A DNA stretch of 64,000 nt from Ottelia alismoides (taxonomy: Eukaryota; Streptophyta; Magnoliopsida; Alismatales; Hydrocharitaceae). The translations under genes and the position numbers were made by a program. This document shows, piece after piece, positions 34,758 to 44,866 of the stretch; position 1 is the first letter of the stretch; each line of letters starts with the position of its first letter. The stretch spans positions 124,001-188,000 of the forward strand of contig JAZKJV010006942.1 of the NCBI GenBank assembly GCA_037367405.1, given 5' to 3'. A model generated the notes under the pieces. That model was given only the letters and a program-made list of their open reading frames with translations. It ran no database searches and was not told where the DNA came from.

Positions 34758-36515
34758 CTACTAATGGCACTACCGAGTTGTCTATGAGTAAGATTCCTTA
34801 CAGGTTGAGCAGCTACCCTCTCAAGAGGGAAACTTACATATTCAAGAGATGGCAGATGATCTCGAAGTGCCTATTACTCTGTGAAAGCAAACACGTACTT
34901 GTGCTTCATATCCTCTTGCAGCCCAAGTTTCTTTGAGCAGATTATCAGAGGACTTCAGGAGATTTACCACAGTATTATCAGCCGTGGAGATACCACGGAT
35001 GTATCACGAGGCCATCCAGGATAGTCAGTGGCGTTCTGCCATGGAGGAGGAGATGGCCGCGTTACAATCGTGTGGCACATGGAGCATTGTTTCAGCTCCA
35101 ATTGATGCATTCGTTGTTGAGTGCAAGTGGGTATTCACGGTGAAGCACTGAGCATATGGTGGTGTAGAAAGACGAGACTTGTGGCACGTGCGTTCAACCA
35201 GACATATGGGGTGGATTACCAGGATACATTCTCTCCAGTGGTCATGCATTCTACTCTGTGTATACTTCTTTCAGTTGTAGTGACATGGGATTGGCCCCAT
35301 TACTAGCTAGATGTGAACAACGCTCTATGGTGACCTACAGAAGGAGGTCTACATGCAACATCCACCCGGATTCGCTGTTGAGGGGGAGTGTCAGAAGGTT
35401 TGCATGCTTCACAAAGCAATCTACGGTCATAAGTAGAGTCCAAGAGCATGGTTCTAGAAGCTCTCGGATTTGATAGAGCAACAGAGGTTTGTGAGAACAA
35501 ATGTTAATCATTCACTATTTGTTCAGAGGACTCAGAGGAATATTGTTGACATCCTTGTTTATGTTGATGATATAAATGTTATAGGGGATGACAAGCAGGG
35601 CATCCGGGTTGCTAATAATTTCCTAGGTTAATAGTTTCTAACTAAGGACCTTGGTAGTTTATGCTACTTCCTTGGACTAGAGTTTGATAGGAACCAGCGA
35701 GGTCTTGTGTTGATCCAGATGAAGTATATTACATATCTTCTCTCTGAGACAGGCATAGCAAATTGCGGGCATGCCACTACTCCCATGGACCCGAATATGA
35801 AGTTGTATGATGATGACACAGATGAGGTAGACATGAGGAGTTACAAGGATCTCAATGGGAAGCTCCTTTATGTGACTACTACCATGTCAGATATATTTTT
35901 GTAGTAAGTAAAGTGAGTTAGTTTATGAAGCAGCCTAGAAAGGCACATATGATGCAATCTGTATGATTCTGAGGCATCTGAGTCCTCATCGGGCATTGGT
36001 CCTCTATTCAGCAGAGGTACATCCCTTGCTGTTACAGCTTGTGGAGATGCAGATTATGCGGGATGTCCCAAGGACAAGAAATCTAATTCTAGCTTTGCAG
36101 CGTTCATAGGGAGTTCCTAGGTATCATGGAATAGCAAGAAGCAGACGATGGTTGCCAGATCCAATGCAGAATAAGAATACATGGCCAAGACATAGGCTAG
36201 TACAGAGATGATGTGGGTCAGATATGTTCTTATAAACCAAACAGTTGAGGTGCCTCATCCTATGCACCTCCAATGTGACAACTAGGATGCTATCTTCATC
36301 GCCAACAACCATGCCTTCCATGAGAGTACTAAGCATATCAAGGTAGACTGTCACTACACTCGAGACATGATACAGAAGGGTCTCATCTCCATTACTCATG
36401 TTAACACAGGAGATCAGATAACATATGTACTTACCAACCCCAAGCCAGAGGACCTTACCAAAGATGACGGTCCAAGATGAGCATGATTGATATATATGCT
36501 CAACTTGAGGGAGAG

Positions 36516-36661
36516 TGTTGAGATAATGTTTATCTTATGTTTCTTTTTATGTATTTTATAAGCTTTCTGTTCTCTTTATGTAATTTGCCCAACAGGTCTC
36601 TCCTCTATATAAGAGAACCCTAGGACCTCATGAATAAGCAATTGATTATTTTCTCTCAACA
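36516..36661 (+). repeat. 3' LTR of copia 29954
   Basis: TGTTGAGATAATG...CTCTCAACA, 146 bp, preceded by the purine tract TTGAGGGAGAG. The TATATAAGAGAACC box is intact here but altered in the 5' LTR. Confidence 0.92.
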
Positions 36662-36666
36662 GTATA

Positions 36667-36715
36667 GGGAGGATAAAGACTTTTCGATCAAGAAGGTCTA
36701 CATGGATATGTCCTC
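36667..36715 (+). pseudogene. LINE ORF2, part 3 of 3 (start of zf-RVT)
   Basis: Reads REDKDFSIKKVYMDMSS in the frame continuing from part 2, the entry to the zf-RVT domain. It then stops matching where the minus-strand LINE begins. Confidence 0.68.
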
Positions 36716-36719
36716 TACA

Positions 36720-38796
36720 CCATTATTTTTATCTTAATGATTTGCAACGAGATTGCAGGTTGATCCAAAGCTCTCTTTTTTTCTGAAAAAGAGCGTATGA
36801 TGTCAAGAAGACGCCTACCCTGTAACTTCCATATATTAACAGTATAAAAGCTTATGAATATCAAAAAGTCCAAGATTTTAGCATATTCAATCAAAATTTT
36901 TCCATTTGTAATTGGTCCCCCATAAGATAGAGAGAACACAAGAATCATAAGATAACAGCCACCCACACTTTCGTGGAACAACTATCACACCTAAGAGCGT
37001 CTAGGAACTCCAAGAGCTCGCTCCAGTCCACTGTCAATGAATTAATCTAAGACCAGCATCTGATCCAAAACTTCCAAATGGTAGAAAATCTTATAAGCCT
37101 TATGCATAGTGAAATGTCCATCAAACCAGGACCAATGATCAACAGAATCATCCACCCCCCACCGAATGGAAACATCTCAAGCAACAACAAGAAGTGCATC
37201 CAACCATTGACTCAATGACACACCACGAAAAAGATGTATCCAACTACCACCTTCCCAACAATTTATGACAAAAACCTCAATGTCAAATGCCAGTGCATAA
37301 AGGCGCAGAAAATGAATACGCAGAGGTCCATAACCAATCCGATCATCTCTCCAAAAGTTGATGCCATGACCATCACCTAAGACAGGATTCATAAGTGGCA
37401 CCACATGAGGAAGCACTGAGCAAATACCCTTCCAGAAATTGGAAGGCAACAGCACACTAACATCTGGCAACGAGGGATCAAGGGAAAGCCCATATATTGA
37501 GCGCAAACTACTGCAGAGGAAAATGAGCCCCTTCACCAAGTTCGGGTCACCCACTTGGTAGTAGAGCATGGTTCATTACATCAAGGCTATGGACCCCCAG
37601 CCCACCATCCTCCTTCGCCAACGTCAATATTTTACATCCAATCAAAGACATCCCCCGCTTCTTCCCACAAGAAGCTCTGAAGAACCGTCTCAAAATCGCA
37701 TCCAATCTCCCTTTTACCCCAGCGGGCAACATGCATGTAGACAAGAAAAATGCAAGGATAGCCGATATAACCGCCTTCAATAGCACAAGGTGGCCACCTC
37801 TCGAGAGACTTGCAGTACGCCAGCTTTCCAACTTCTTCTCCAGCTTATCAATAACAAATAGCCACTCAGATTGTCGCAGCCTACCGTCCACTAGAAGCAA
37901 ACCAAGATAGATGATAGAGGGAGCCCCTCGTTGTGTCTGCAAGGCATTCTCACAACACACTACCACCTCCTCGTCCATCCCCAAAAGCACAAAAGCAGAC
38001 TTAGCATGATTAATCTTCAAGTCTGAGACTAAAATAAACAGCTCAAGAATAGTTGTCATCCCATCTGCATCAGTAGACCCTCCCGCCACAACGAAAATAG
38101 TTCATCTACATATTGAAGAATGGGAACCAAAATCCCACATGTGTTAATCCTACTAGGAAATCAACCTCACTAGCCCTTACCACCATCCTAGCCAGTCGCC
38201 ACAGCATCTACCACCATTACAAAAAGTAACGAAACCAATCAGCAACCTTGCCTAACTTCACGTTGTGGTTGAAAGAAATCGCACTCTTGTCTTACTTTGC
38301 AGTCTTTGCAATACAACTGATCTCTTCTTCTCAACGCGAAGTAGTCTATATGTGTTTTACTCGAGCCACCCTCATAAGTAATTAAATGTTCCTCTCTCTT
38401 CTTGAAGAGAGTATTCGCAATGAAAAGATCCAAAACTGTTACAAAATCCAGAAAGATTTTTCCCTCTTCATTTCTATCCCCGAAACCATGTCCTCCATGA
38501 AGAGTAGCATAACCTGAAGCACCCTTTACCACATGTCCAATAAGATTTCCCCCAAGGCAAATCATCTCTCTTTGAGGGATTCCTTGCATAATCTTATCCA
38601 AATCCTCCCAAAAAGATTGTTTAATCATATCATCTAAACCTAATTTGTGTGCATAAACTGAGATGATATTCAGAAATTCTTCTTCGAGTACCACTTTTAA
38701 CCAAAAGAGATTTTATGTCAAAAATATTTATTAACCATATCAAGGCTCTATTAGATTCTCGGACAGTGCAAGCTCGAAAGCATTCTTGTTCATATA
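36720..38796 (-). pseudogene. LINE with EN fused to RT, main part
   Basis: On minus from 38694 the frame encodes the C-terminal half of an APE-type endonuclease: NIISVYAHKLGLDDMIKQ, then MICLGGNLIGHV, LHGGHGFGDRNEEGKIFLDF and THIDYFALRRRD. It then runs straight into EVRQGC, the RT motif, at about 38240-38257. The EN tail and the first part of the RT palm are therefore deleted. The RT continues LQYVDELF at the ADD position (about 38100-38125), LKINHAKSAFVLLG, IIYLGLLLVDGRL and SLSRGGHLVLLKAVISAI. The post-RT part follows at 37177-37569 and a weak zf-RVT at about 37030-37150. The catalytic Asp pair is VDE, not ADD. The EN N-terminus appears to lie across the LTR insertions, at 44337-44574. Confidence 0.8.
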
Positions 38797-39112
38797 TGTT
38801 AAAAAATCGGAAGCGGAAGCGTAAACATGAAAAAGATAAACAAAGAACAAAACAGTGGGATTTTAACGTGGAACCCTACTCCGTGGGGAGCGGGATGAAA
38901 CCACGGGAGAAGCCCTCAAATAGGGCGTGTTTGTCTATTGACTTTCTCAATGGATACAGGAGGTCTGGGGCTCCTTATATAGCCTCTCCAGAGCCTCCAA
39001 GTCCCACCACTGGACGATGTGGGACTAAACACTGGATGAGGTAAATGGATCTCCTCCAGGATCCATCGACCCTGCTACAACACAATGGGCGCATATAACG
39101 AATGCTCCAACA
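38797..39112 (-). repeat. 3' LTR of element 38797
   Basis: 316 bp with CTTATATAGCC box and GGGATGAAACCACGGGAGAA signature. Bordered left by TSD ATATA. Confidence 0.93.
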
Positions 39113-40126
39113 CTCCCCCTCAAGCTGGAGCATGCAATGCTCAGCTTGGACAAACAGAAAATAAACTCAACTCAACGCTGCAGGACACTACGGACAATAT
39201 CAACCCAACGCGCACATTGTTGCAGTCGAGGACGTTGCTTCTCATGTTGTGCAAGTGAGTAGGACGAACAGGCTGGAGTGTGAGTCAACTGAAGACTCGG
39301 AATCTGACCATCGAGTCTGAACTTGCGCATGAAGTCTCCTCGTCGGAGAACTGGGTCTCTCCCATCTCGCTCAGAGAATGGTGCAGTGCTCTGGTGTACC
39401 TATGATACTACATGAAAACCCTTGCCCTCAAGGGAATGGTCCTCTGCTCTGGAGTCCATATGGCTCTCATGAAAACTCTGGCTGAAACAACAACAAGAAT
39501 GATGGGGACCTCGAACTAATGATGGCAACATATGCTCATCTGAAAATGATCGCACACTTGTGCGTGTCTGAAACTGAACTCAGAATCAATCGTCGAGTCT
39601 GAACAACCGTAGAGTCTGGAATCTGAATGGCTGGTCTGAGGAGTCTGCATCTGAATCTGGAATATCTGAATAAAGACCTGTGACTCTACATATATACATC
39701 CCCTTTCCCCCATACTTGTCGGAAAACATGGACGTCGACCAAGTTGGGAGAAGACAAAGAGATACATAAATGGGGGAAAATAAAAAATGCTCAAAGAATT
39801 TATTGCAGTTTTTCACTTTTTTTATAAGCTGTTTCAATCAAAAAAAATTTACGGCTTTTCATATTTTTTTTGAAATTTCATGTACGATTTTTTCTTTTAC
39901 GCAGCCTCTTTTTTTCTCTTTTTTTTGAACATATATATATATATTCATATGAAAGATTTTCTTTTTTTAAAAACAGCCCAAAAGGGCCAAACATACGCAT
40001 CCTCTTTTTTTACTTGGCCCACTTGGGCCCATGCCTTTTCTCGCACACCTCTCTTTTTTAAACCACACGGCTTTTTTTAACAAGGCAGCCCATGTGGGCC
40101 CGACACTCAAAATCCACACCTTTTTT

Positions 40127-40846
40127 TTAACGGTGAGCCTTCGGGCCCTTGCCCTTCCAGTACGCCATTAGGGTTCCCATCGTGGGAACCCTTTCAACGA
40201 AGGAAGCCGCCACACATTCTGGCGCCGCCCTTCTTGGAGAAGCAGATCGACGCCGCAAGAGAGCTCGGACAGGAGAGGCATCGCGATGGAGGAACTCCAC
40301 CATTGGGAGCAGCGATGAGGGACAATGGAGGCAGCGCCCTGGAGCGCATGGAGGCGTTGTGAGGAGTCGGGGTTTGGGCTGGGAGGCTGCAGGTCCTGGA
40401 GTTTGCTGCCTTAAGGGGGTGCTGGATCTCGCACGTACCTGGTCTCGCATGGGGCTGTTCTGTTCACGCGCAGGGGGTTGTTCTGTTCGTACGCGGTCTC
40501 GCCTAGGGTTGTTCTGTTCACGCGCAGGGGGCTCGCATGCACGCCTCGTGGATCTTGAAGCGGTTGGGGGCGCCGTCAGGACGAGATGGGGCTTCGCCTC
40601 CCAAAGAAGGTGCCGCCAGGGGGTTCGCGAGAGCAGCCTGACGCCTACAGGACAGGGCTCCGCCAAGAGGTTGACGTCGATGGTGTTGAGGCGTTGCAGA
40701 TCTTGATTTGGAGAGGAGGGATCTCGATGTCGATGCGGCGAGGGCTCGGCGCACTTGGGACTCTGGATGCGAAGGTCTGCGGCTGAGGGATTCGACGCGA
40801 TTGCTGGCGCCGCCTTTTTTTTATTCTCCAGAATGTAGGGTTTCAA
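40127..40846 (-). CDS. Pro/Arg-rich sense frame in non-autonomous element
   Basis: A 239-codon open frame in the sense orientation of the element 38797-41446, upstream-proximal in its internal region. It is rich in Pro, Arg, Ala and Ser. It contains a tandem duplication of about 18 residues (PPAREQNNPRRDRVRTEQ then PPAREQNSPMRDQVR). No gag core, zinc knuckle or catalytic motif is present. The GC-rich composition also keeps the antisense strand open for 185 codons (40149-40706), so the frame may be non-coding. Confidence 0.3.
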   Translation of the reverse strand: MKPYILENKKKAAPAIASNPSAADLRIQSPKCAEPSPHRHRDPSSPNQDLQRLNTIDVNLLAEPCPVGVRLLSRTPWRHLLWEAKPHLVLTAPPTASRSTRRACEPPAREQNNPRRDRVRTEQPPAREQNSPMRDQVRARSSTPLRQQTPGPAASQPKPRLLTTPPCAPGRCLHCPSSLLPMVEFLHRDASPVRALLRRRSASPRRAAPECVAASFVERVPTMGTLMAYWKGKGPKAHR

Positions 40847-41118
40847 AAAAACCCCACGGACCTGAGATGGGGGCTGGAGCGATGATGCCGCGTGTGTGCA
40901 ACACGTTTAGAGATAAAGGTGTCTCTTGCTGCTTCTTGATTTTTCCCGCAAAAGGAGGGTTGCGCATGGCCAGAATATGGAGCATAGAACTAGGGTTTCA
41001 AAGATGAAACCCACTTTCCAGATCTTGAAATAATCAGGACATGATCTTCATGAACAAATCGAATCTCGAAACAAATAAAACATAAATCTTCAAGAATAAA
41101 TCTCCAAGAATCAAACCC

Positions 41119-41130
41119 GCTCTGATACCA
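41119..41130 (-). other. Primer-binding site of element 38797
   Basis: Minus-strand TGGTATCAGAGC immediately inside the 5' LTR, an exact match to the plant initiator tRNA-Met type PBS. Confidence 0.9.
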
Positions 41131-41446
41131 TGTTAAAAAATTGGAAGCGGAAGCGTAAACATGAAAAAGATAAACAAAGAACAAAACAGTGGGATTTTAA
41201 CGTGGAACCCTACTCCGTGGGGAGCGGGATTAAACCACGGGAGAAGCCCTCAAATAGGCTGTGTTTGTCTATTCACTTTCTCAATGGATACAGGAGGTCT
41301 GGGGCTCCTTATATAGCCTCTCCAGAGCCTCCAAGTCCCACCACTGGACGATGTGGAACTAAACACTGGATGGGGTAAATGGATCTCCTCCAGGATCCAT
41401 CTACCCTGCTACAACACAATGGGCGCATATAACGAATGCTCCAACA
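41131..41446 (-). repeat. 5' LTR of element 38797
   Basis: 316 bp, 8 substitutions from its partner. Followed in plus coordinates by TSD ATATA (41447-41451) and, three bases later, by the next element. Confidence 0.93.
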
Positions 41447-41454
41447 ATATATAT

Positions 41455-41781
41455 TGTTGGAGTATTTAGTTGTGCGTCATACGAGTTGTAGGAGAGTAAA
41501 CGAATCTCTCCTGGATCCATTTACCCCATCCATATGTTTAGTCTCACATCTACCAGTGGTGGGACTTGGAAGCTCTGTGGAGGCTATATAAGGAGCCCCA
41601 TACCTCTTGTATCCATTGAGAAAAAGGAACGCAATATCCGCCCCTTTGATGGCTTCTCCCGTGGTTTCATCTCACTCCTTAGGGAGTAGGGTTCCATGTA
41701 AAAACCATTGTTCTTCCATGTTTTATATTTCTAGATTATGCTCTGTTTATTATTCGCTTCCACATTCTCTATTTTCAAACA
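41455..41781 (+). repeat. 5' LTR of element 41455
   Basis: TGTTGGAGTATTTAG...TTTTCAAACA with GGCTATATAAGGAGCC at about 41582-41597 as probable promoter. Oriented opposite to the adjoining LTR at 41131-41446. Confidence 0.9.
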
Positions 41782-43893
41782 TGGTATCAAGCGGGTCGAT
41801 TCTTGAGGATTTTATGTTGATTATTAATTCGAGATTCGACTTTTGGTTGTTTGTTCTTAATATTTGTGATTGAAGTTCTGAAGAGTATGTATCTGCCTTA
41901 TGTTTTTGAGAATGTTCTGGAGAGTTTAAAGTTTAAGGGTTTTTGGAAACCCTAATGGGGACAACACCAAAAATGGCAATAGTCATCCTCTGGAGGCCGA
42001 TGCTCGCAGTACAGGCAATGGCGACACAACTCCTTGGCCACCTCCAAGCGATTTCTTCTCCAGGCGTCCTAGCAGCGCGCCCTTTCCCCCTTTTTTGGCT
42101 ACAACCACACATTCCAGACCTCCTCCCTTGGCCCTCCATCACTCGCATCAAGGAGGCGCTCCAGTCCCGCAACCATACACGCTCCACTCAGGCGCCTGGA
42201 ACCCAGTAAAGGCCTGTTACGCGACCTTTGGCGCAACCATCCAGGCGTTGGCGACGCTCCATGATCCATCAACGCAGGCGGCGCGCAGCCATAGCAGGCA
42301 AATCCCATCCCAGTCGTAGGTGCACGTCCATCACGAGGCGTCCCTTCTAGCGGCACACCTCGAGCCGTAGTCTCCAGAGCGGTGCATCTTCTCATCCTCC
42401 CTCAGTTGAAGATTCCATAGGCCTCATCTTCTTTGTGTGCCTTGCACGACACTTGTCACCTCTCCAGCGAGTCTTGGCGACAACAACATGCTCCATGCGG
42501 CGTGCGATGGAGCCCAAAGGCGAAGTAGCCCCAGCAGCCAATCTCTCTTCCAACTTCGAGCGACTACTCCTTCTCAATCTCGACCAGCAACAACGGGTGA
42601 AGCTCTATCCTTCAGAGGCGGCATGCAAGACGAAAACCCAGAGCAGGGGCAGCTGACCTACAAAGAGTGGGATCCCCAAACGTGGGAACACTAAAGGTTA
42701 ATGGGCTAAAATTTAAAAAAAAGATTTGTTTATAAAAAAGGAGTATCTCTGTTGGTCCTTTTGGCCCGTAAGTTGTTTGAAAAAAAGAGGGGCGTCAGAG
42801 ATTAAAAAGAGAAAGAGATTCAAAAAATGAATTTTTAAAAAGGCACGTACAAAAGAAAAGTCGTACGCAATTTTGATTCAAAAAAAAGAAAAAGAGAATA
42901 GATAGATAAAGGGGGAATGCCATAAAAAAATAAAACGGTTTAAAAAAATGACGGTTATTAAAAAATTTGTATGAATGAAATAGCCGAGAGAAGCCGGAGA
43001 AAAAACATTATCAACTAAATGTTTTTCGTGTTTTCCCCCCATTTTATTATCTTCTCCCAACATTGTCGATGTCTCTATTTTCCAACAAGTATGGGAGAAA
43101 GGGGGAATATAGTGTAGAGTTCTACAGCATCATTGAGCATCACAACTTTGATAATTCAGATTCCAGATTCAGAGACAAAGTTCAGATCTCCAGTCCAGAT
43201 GCCCGGTCAATTTTTTTCAGACTCTACAGATATACAAACTCGACCTTCAGCTTCCGAGTATTTAGTTTCAAAGTCGCACATGTATGTGGTCTATTCAGAT
43301 GTGCACTTGTTTGCCATCTTTTGTTGTGCCCCCCATCATTCTTCTTGTTTTATCGGCCAGCGTTTCATGTGAGCCATACAGACGCCATGGTAGAGGACCA
43401 TTCCCAATGCCATGTTGGCAAGGGTTTTCATGTGGTATAATATGGACTCCATAGTAGAGTACCATTCTTTGTACCAGATGGGAGAGACCCAGTTCTCCGA
43501 CGAGGAGACTTTTCTGACTCCATTCTCCAGCGACCGTGGACTTCGACGAGGATTGCACTTCCACAAGCCTTTTCAGTTCGGCCCTTTTCAGAGATGAAAC
43601 GGTTGTCCACATGTTGCGGTGAGCCAGAGTACTCCGACAAGGAGACTCATTTCAGCTGCAGTGACTCTGACAGCCGCATTTCAGAGCGCATGCTCTCCGA
43701 CGAGGAGATTCGACAAACTTACACTCCAGCATGTTCGTCCTCCTCACATGCACGACATTAAGAAGCAACATCCTCAGCAGCAGCCGACAGCTATGCGCAT
43801 TGAGTTGATATTGTCTGTAGTGCCATGTAACGTGAGTTGAGTTTATTTTTGTTTGTCCAAGCTGAGGATTACATGCTCCAACTTGAGGAGGAG

Positions 43894-44331
43894 TGTTTGA
43901 GTATCTGGTTGTGCGCCATATGCGTTGTAGGAGGGGAAATAGATCTCTCTAGCATAGCCCGAATTTCAGCGAAATTCGGTCGAATTTCTGTCGAATATCG
44001 ATATCCAGTCGAAATCGAAATCCGACCGAAATGACCTAAAAGACCGAAATATGGGGGTCAGTACAAAAATGACCGAAATGACCGAAATTCCGGTCGAAAT
44101 TCCACCGAAATTCTGTTTTGGTCGATACCGAAATGGTGACCGAAACCGACATTTAGGGCCTTGCTCTCTAGTATCCATTTACCCCATCCAAATGTTCAGT
44201 CCCACATCCCATGGTTTCATCCCACCCCTTAGGGAGTAGGGATACACGTAAAAATCCTTGTTCTTCCATGTTTTATATTTCTAGATTATGCTATGTTTAT
44301 CATTTGCTTCCTCGTTCTTTATTTCCTAACA
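43894..44331 (+). repeat. 3' LTR of element 41455, disrupted
   Basis: Begins TGTTTGAGTATCTGG and ends TTTCCTAACA. Removing the MITE and one TSD copy leaves 219 bp, about 108 bp shorter than the 5' LTR. The missing part lies between CCCACATCCC and ATGGTTTCATCCC. Confidence 0.88.
43953..44163. mobile_element. hAT MITE, 211 bp, 8-bp TSD
   Basis: Flanked by perfect 8-bp repeats CTCTCTAG (43945-43952 and 44164-44171). Ends CATAGCCCGAATTTC and the complement of CAAGGCCCTAAATGTC are inverted. The whole body is reiterated CCGAAAT/ATTTCGG and GTCGAA words. An 8-bp TSD indicates hAT. The right end (GACCGAAACCGACATTTAGGGCCTTG type) resembles the presumed right end of the hAT transposon at 59800-59895, suggesting that family as source of transposase. 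Confidence 0.85.
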
Positions 44332-44336
44332 TATAT

Positions 44337-44574
44337 CGAGTGTGAGCATTATTTTGGATTCGCATCCTTTTCTTTTTCAAAAAAATATGCAAGAAGGATT
44401 TAACAGTAGTTCTATTTGACCAAGGTCCACTTGTGAGCCATAGATCAAAATGTAAACAGTGTTAAAGTTAGAACATGGACAAAATCTTGTTCTGGACAAG
44501 AAAGCTAATAAGATATATATGGCATGCTTGCAACAAGCTCCTTTTGATATGTGATAGAAACCACTACAAAATTG
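44337..44574 (-). pseudogene. Probable upstream part of the LINE split by LTR elements
   Basis: If both LTR elements and their TSDs are removed, 38796 joins 44337 across CATATATATCGAG. The minus strand across the joint is weakly compatible with the EN region preceding the EEEFLNIISVYA segment. Stops are frequent, so assignment rests mainly on the insertion logic and not on clear motifs. Confidence 0.45.
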
Positions 44575-44586
44575 AAAACCTGAATA

Positions 44587-44689
44587 CAACAATGACAAAG
44601 CCTTTTCCCACAATTAAGGCTCGCTACATGGATTCTTCGCCTCCATTCAGATCTATCTTGGAGTCTTCGCCTCCATTCAGATCAAATTA
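44587..44689 (-). mobile_element. 5'-truncated SINE with 12-bp TSD
   Basis: Perfect 12-bp repeats AAAACCTGAATA flank the unit (44575-44586 and 44690-44701). On the minus strand a CATGTAGCGAGCC ... GTGGGAAAAGGCTTTGTC stretch matches the conserved angiosperm SINE 3' domain, like the SINE at 1666. Upstream of it GATCTGAATGGAGGCGAAGA occurs twice. The tRNA-like head with A and B boxes is missing. Confidence 0.72.
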
Positions 44690-44866
44690 AAAACCTGAAT
44701 AAAAACCTAAAATACCCTAAGTTCCTAGCTTCAAAACTATTTTGTTTTGAGACAAGCATGACATTATTCCGATTTCAAAAAAAGTATCAGATAGACTTTT
44801 CCAAATAAAAATATCAAGTGGGTTGCCTTGGAAGGGCATATACGGGAGGGAAGTACATAACATAAA

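Larger units (their letters stand above)
31640..36480 (+). pseudogene. copia pol remnant (interrupted)
   Basis: The protease motif is altered to NLGTSHHLCGD near 31674, so the catalytic Asp is lost. Integrase runs about 31890-32850 (HLHFGYLPLQK, SDNALEFC, QQNDVAEHKHHH). The linker is split by the LTR structure 33211-34757. The RT resumes at about 34930 (MEEEMAALQSCGTWSIV), has YVDD intact near 35560, and RNase H continues to the LSM-type C-terminus near 36480-36505. The sequence 33538-33749 duplicates 34758-34968. Stops are numerous throughout. Confidence 0.9.
29954..36661 (+). mobile_element. Old Ty1/copia element with nested LTR insertion
   Basis: The LTRs are 146 bp each. The flanking direct repeat is GTATT (29949-29953) and GTATA (36662-36666), one base altered. 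The PBS reads TGGTGTCAGAGTG at 30100-30112. gag, protease, integrase, RT and RNase H follow in copia order but with many stops and shifts. A minus-strand non-autonomous LTR structure with a duplicated piece of this copia occupies 33206-34762. It inserted into the LINE whose parts lie at 26690, 29843 and 36667. Confidence 0.93.
38797..41446 (-). mobile_element. Complete non-autonomous LTR retrotransposon, 2,650 bp
   Basis: The 316-bp LTRs (8 differences) start TG and end CA, with 5-bp TSD ATATA (38792-38796 and 41447-41451). The PBS complement GCTCTGATACCA ends at 41130. The PPT complement CTCCCCCTCAAG lies beside the 3' LTR at 39114. The internal region is only 2.0 kb and has no gag, protease, integrase or RT domain. 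It holds one 239-codon sense frame (40127-40846). Its PBS matches that of the copia elements, so copia machinery may mobilise it. The same family occurs at 33211, 41455 and, degenerate, at 1-1190. Confidence 0.93.
41455..44331 (+). mobile_element. Second non-autonomous LTR element of the same family
   Basis: The 5' LTR is 41455-41781 (327 bp). The PBS TGGTATCAAGCG is at 41782-41793. The internal region has no retroviral-type domain, a purine tract ACTTGAGGAGGAG precedes the 3' LTR, and the 3' LTR spans 43894-44331. TSDs TATAT lie at 41450-41454 and 44332-44336. The 3' LTR carries a 211-bp hAT MITE (43953-44163) and has lost about 110 bp, including its TATATAAGG region. Internal motifs near 43020-43110 (CTTCTCCCAACATTGTCGATG, ACAAGTATGGGAGAAAGGGG) mirror those of the adjacent minus element. 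Open frames in 41943-42700 show no recognised domain. Confidence 0.9.

Noticed and set aside
40149..40706. 185-codon plus-strand open frame
   Set aside because: It is antisense to the LTR element containing it and overlaps the GC-rich sense frame; no domain or start context supports it.
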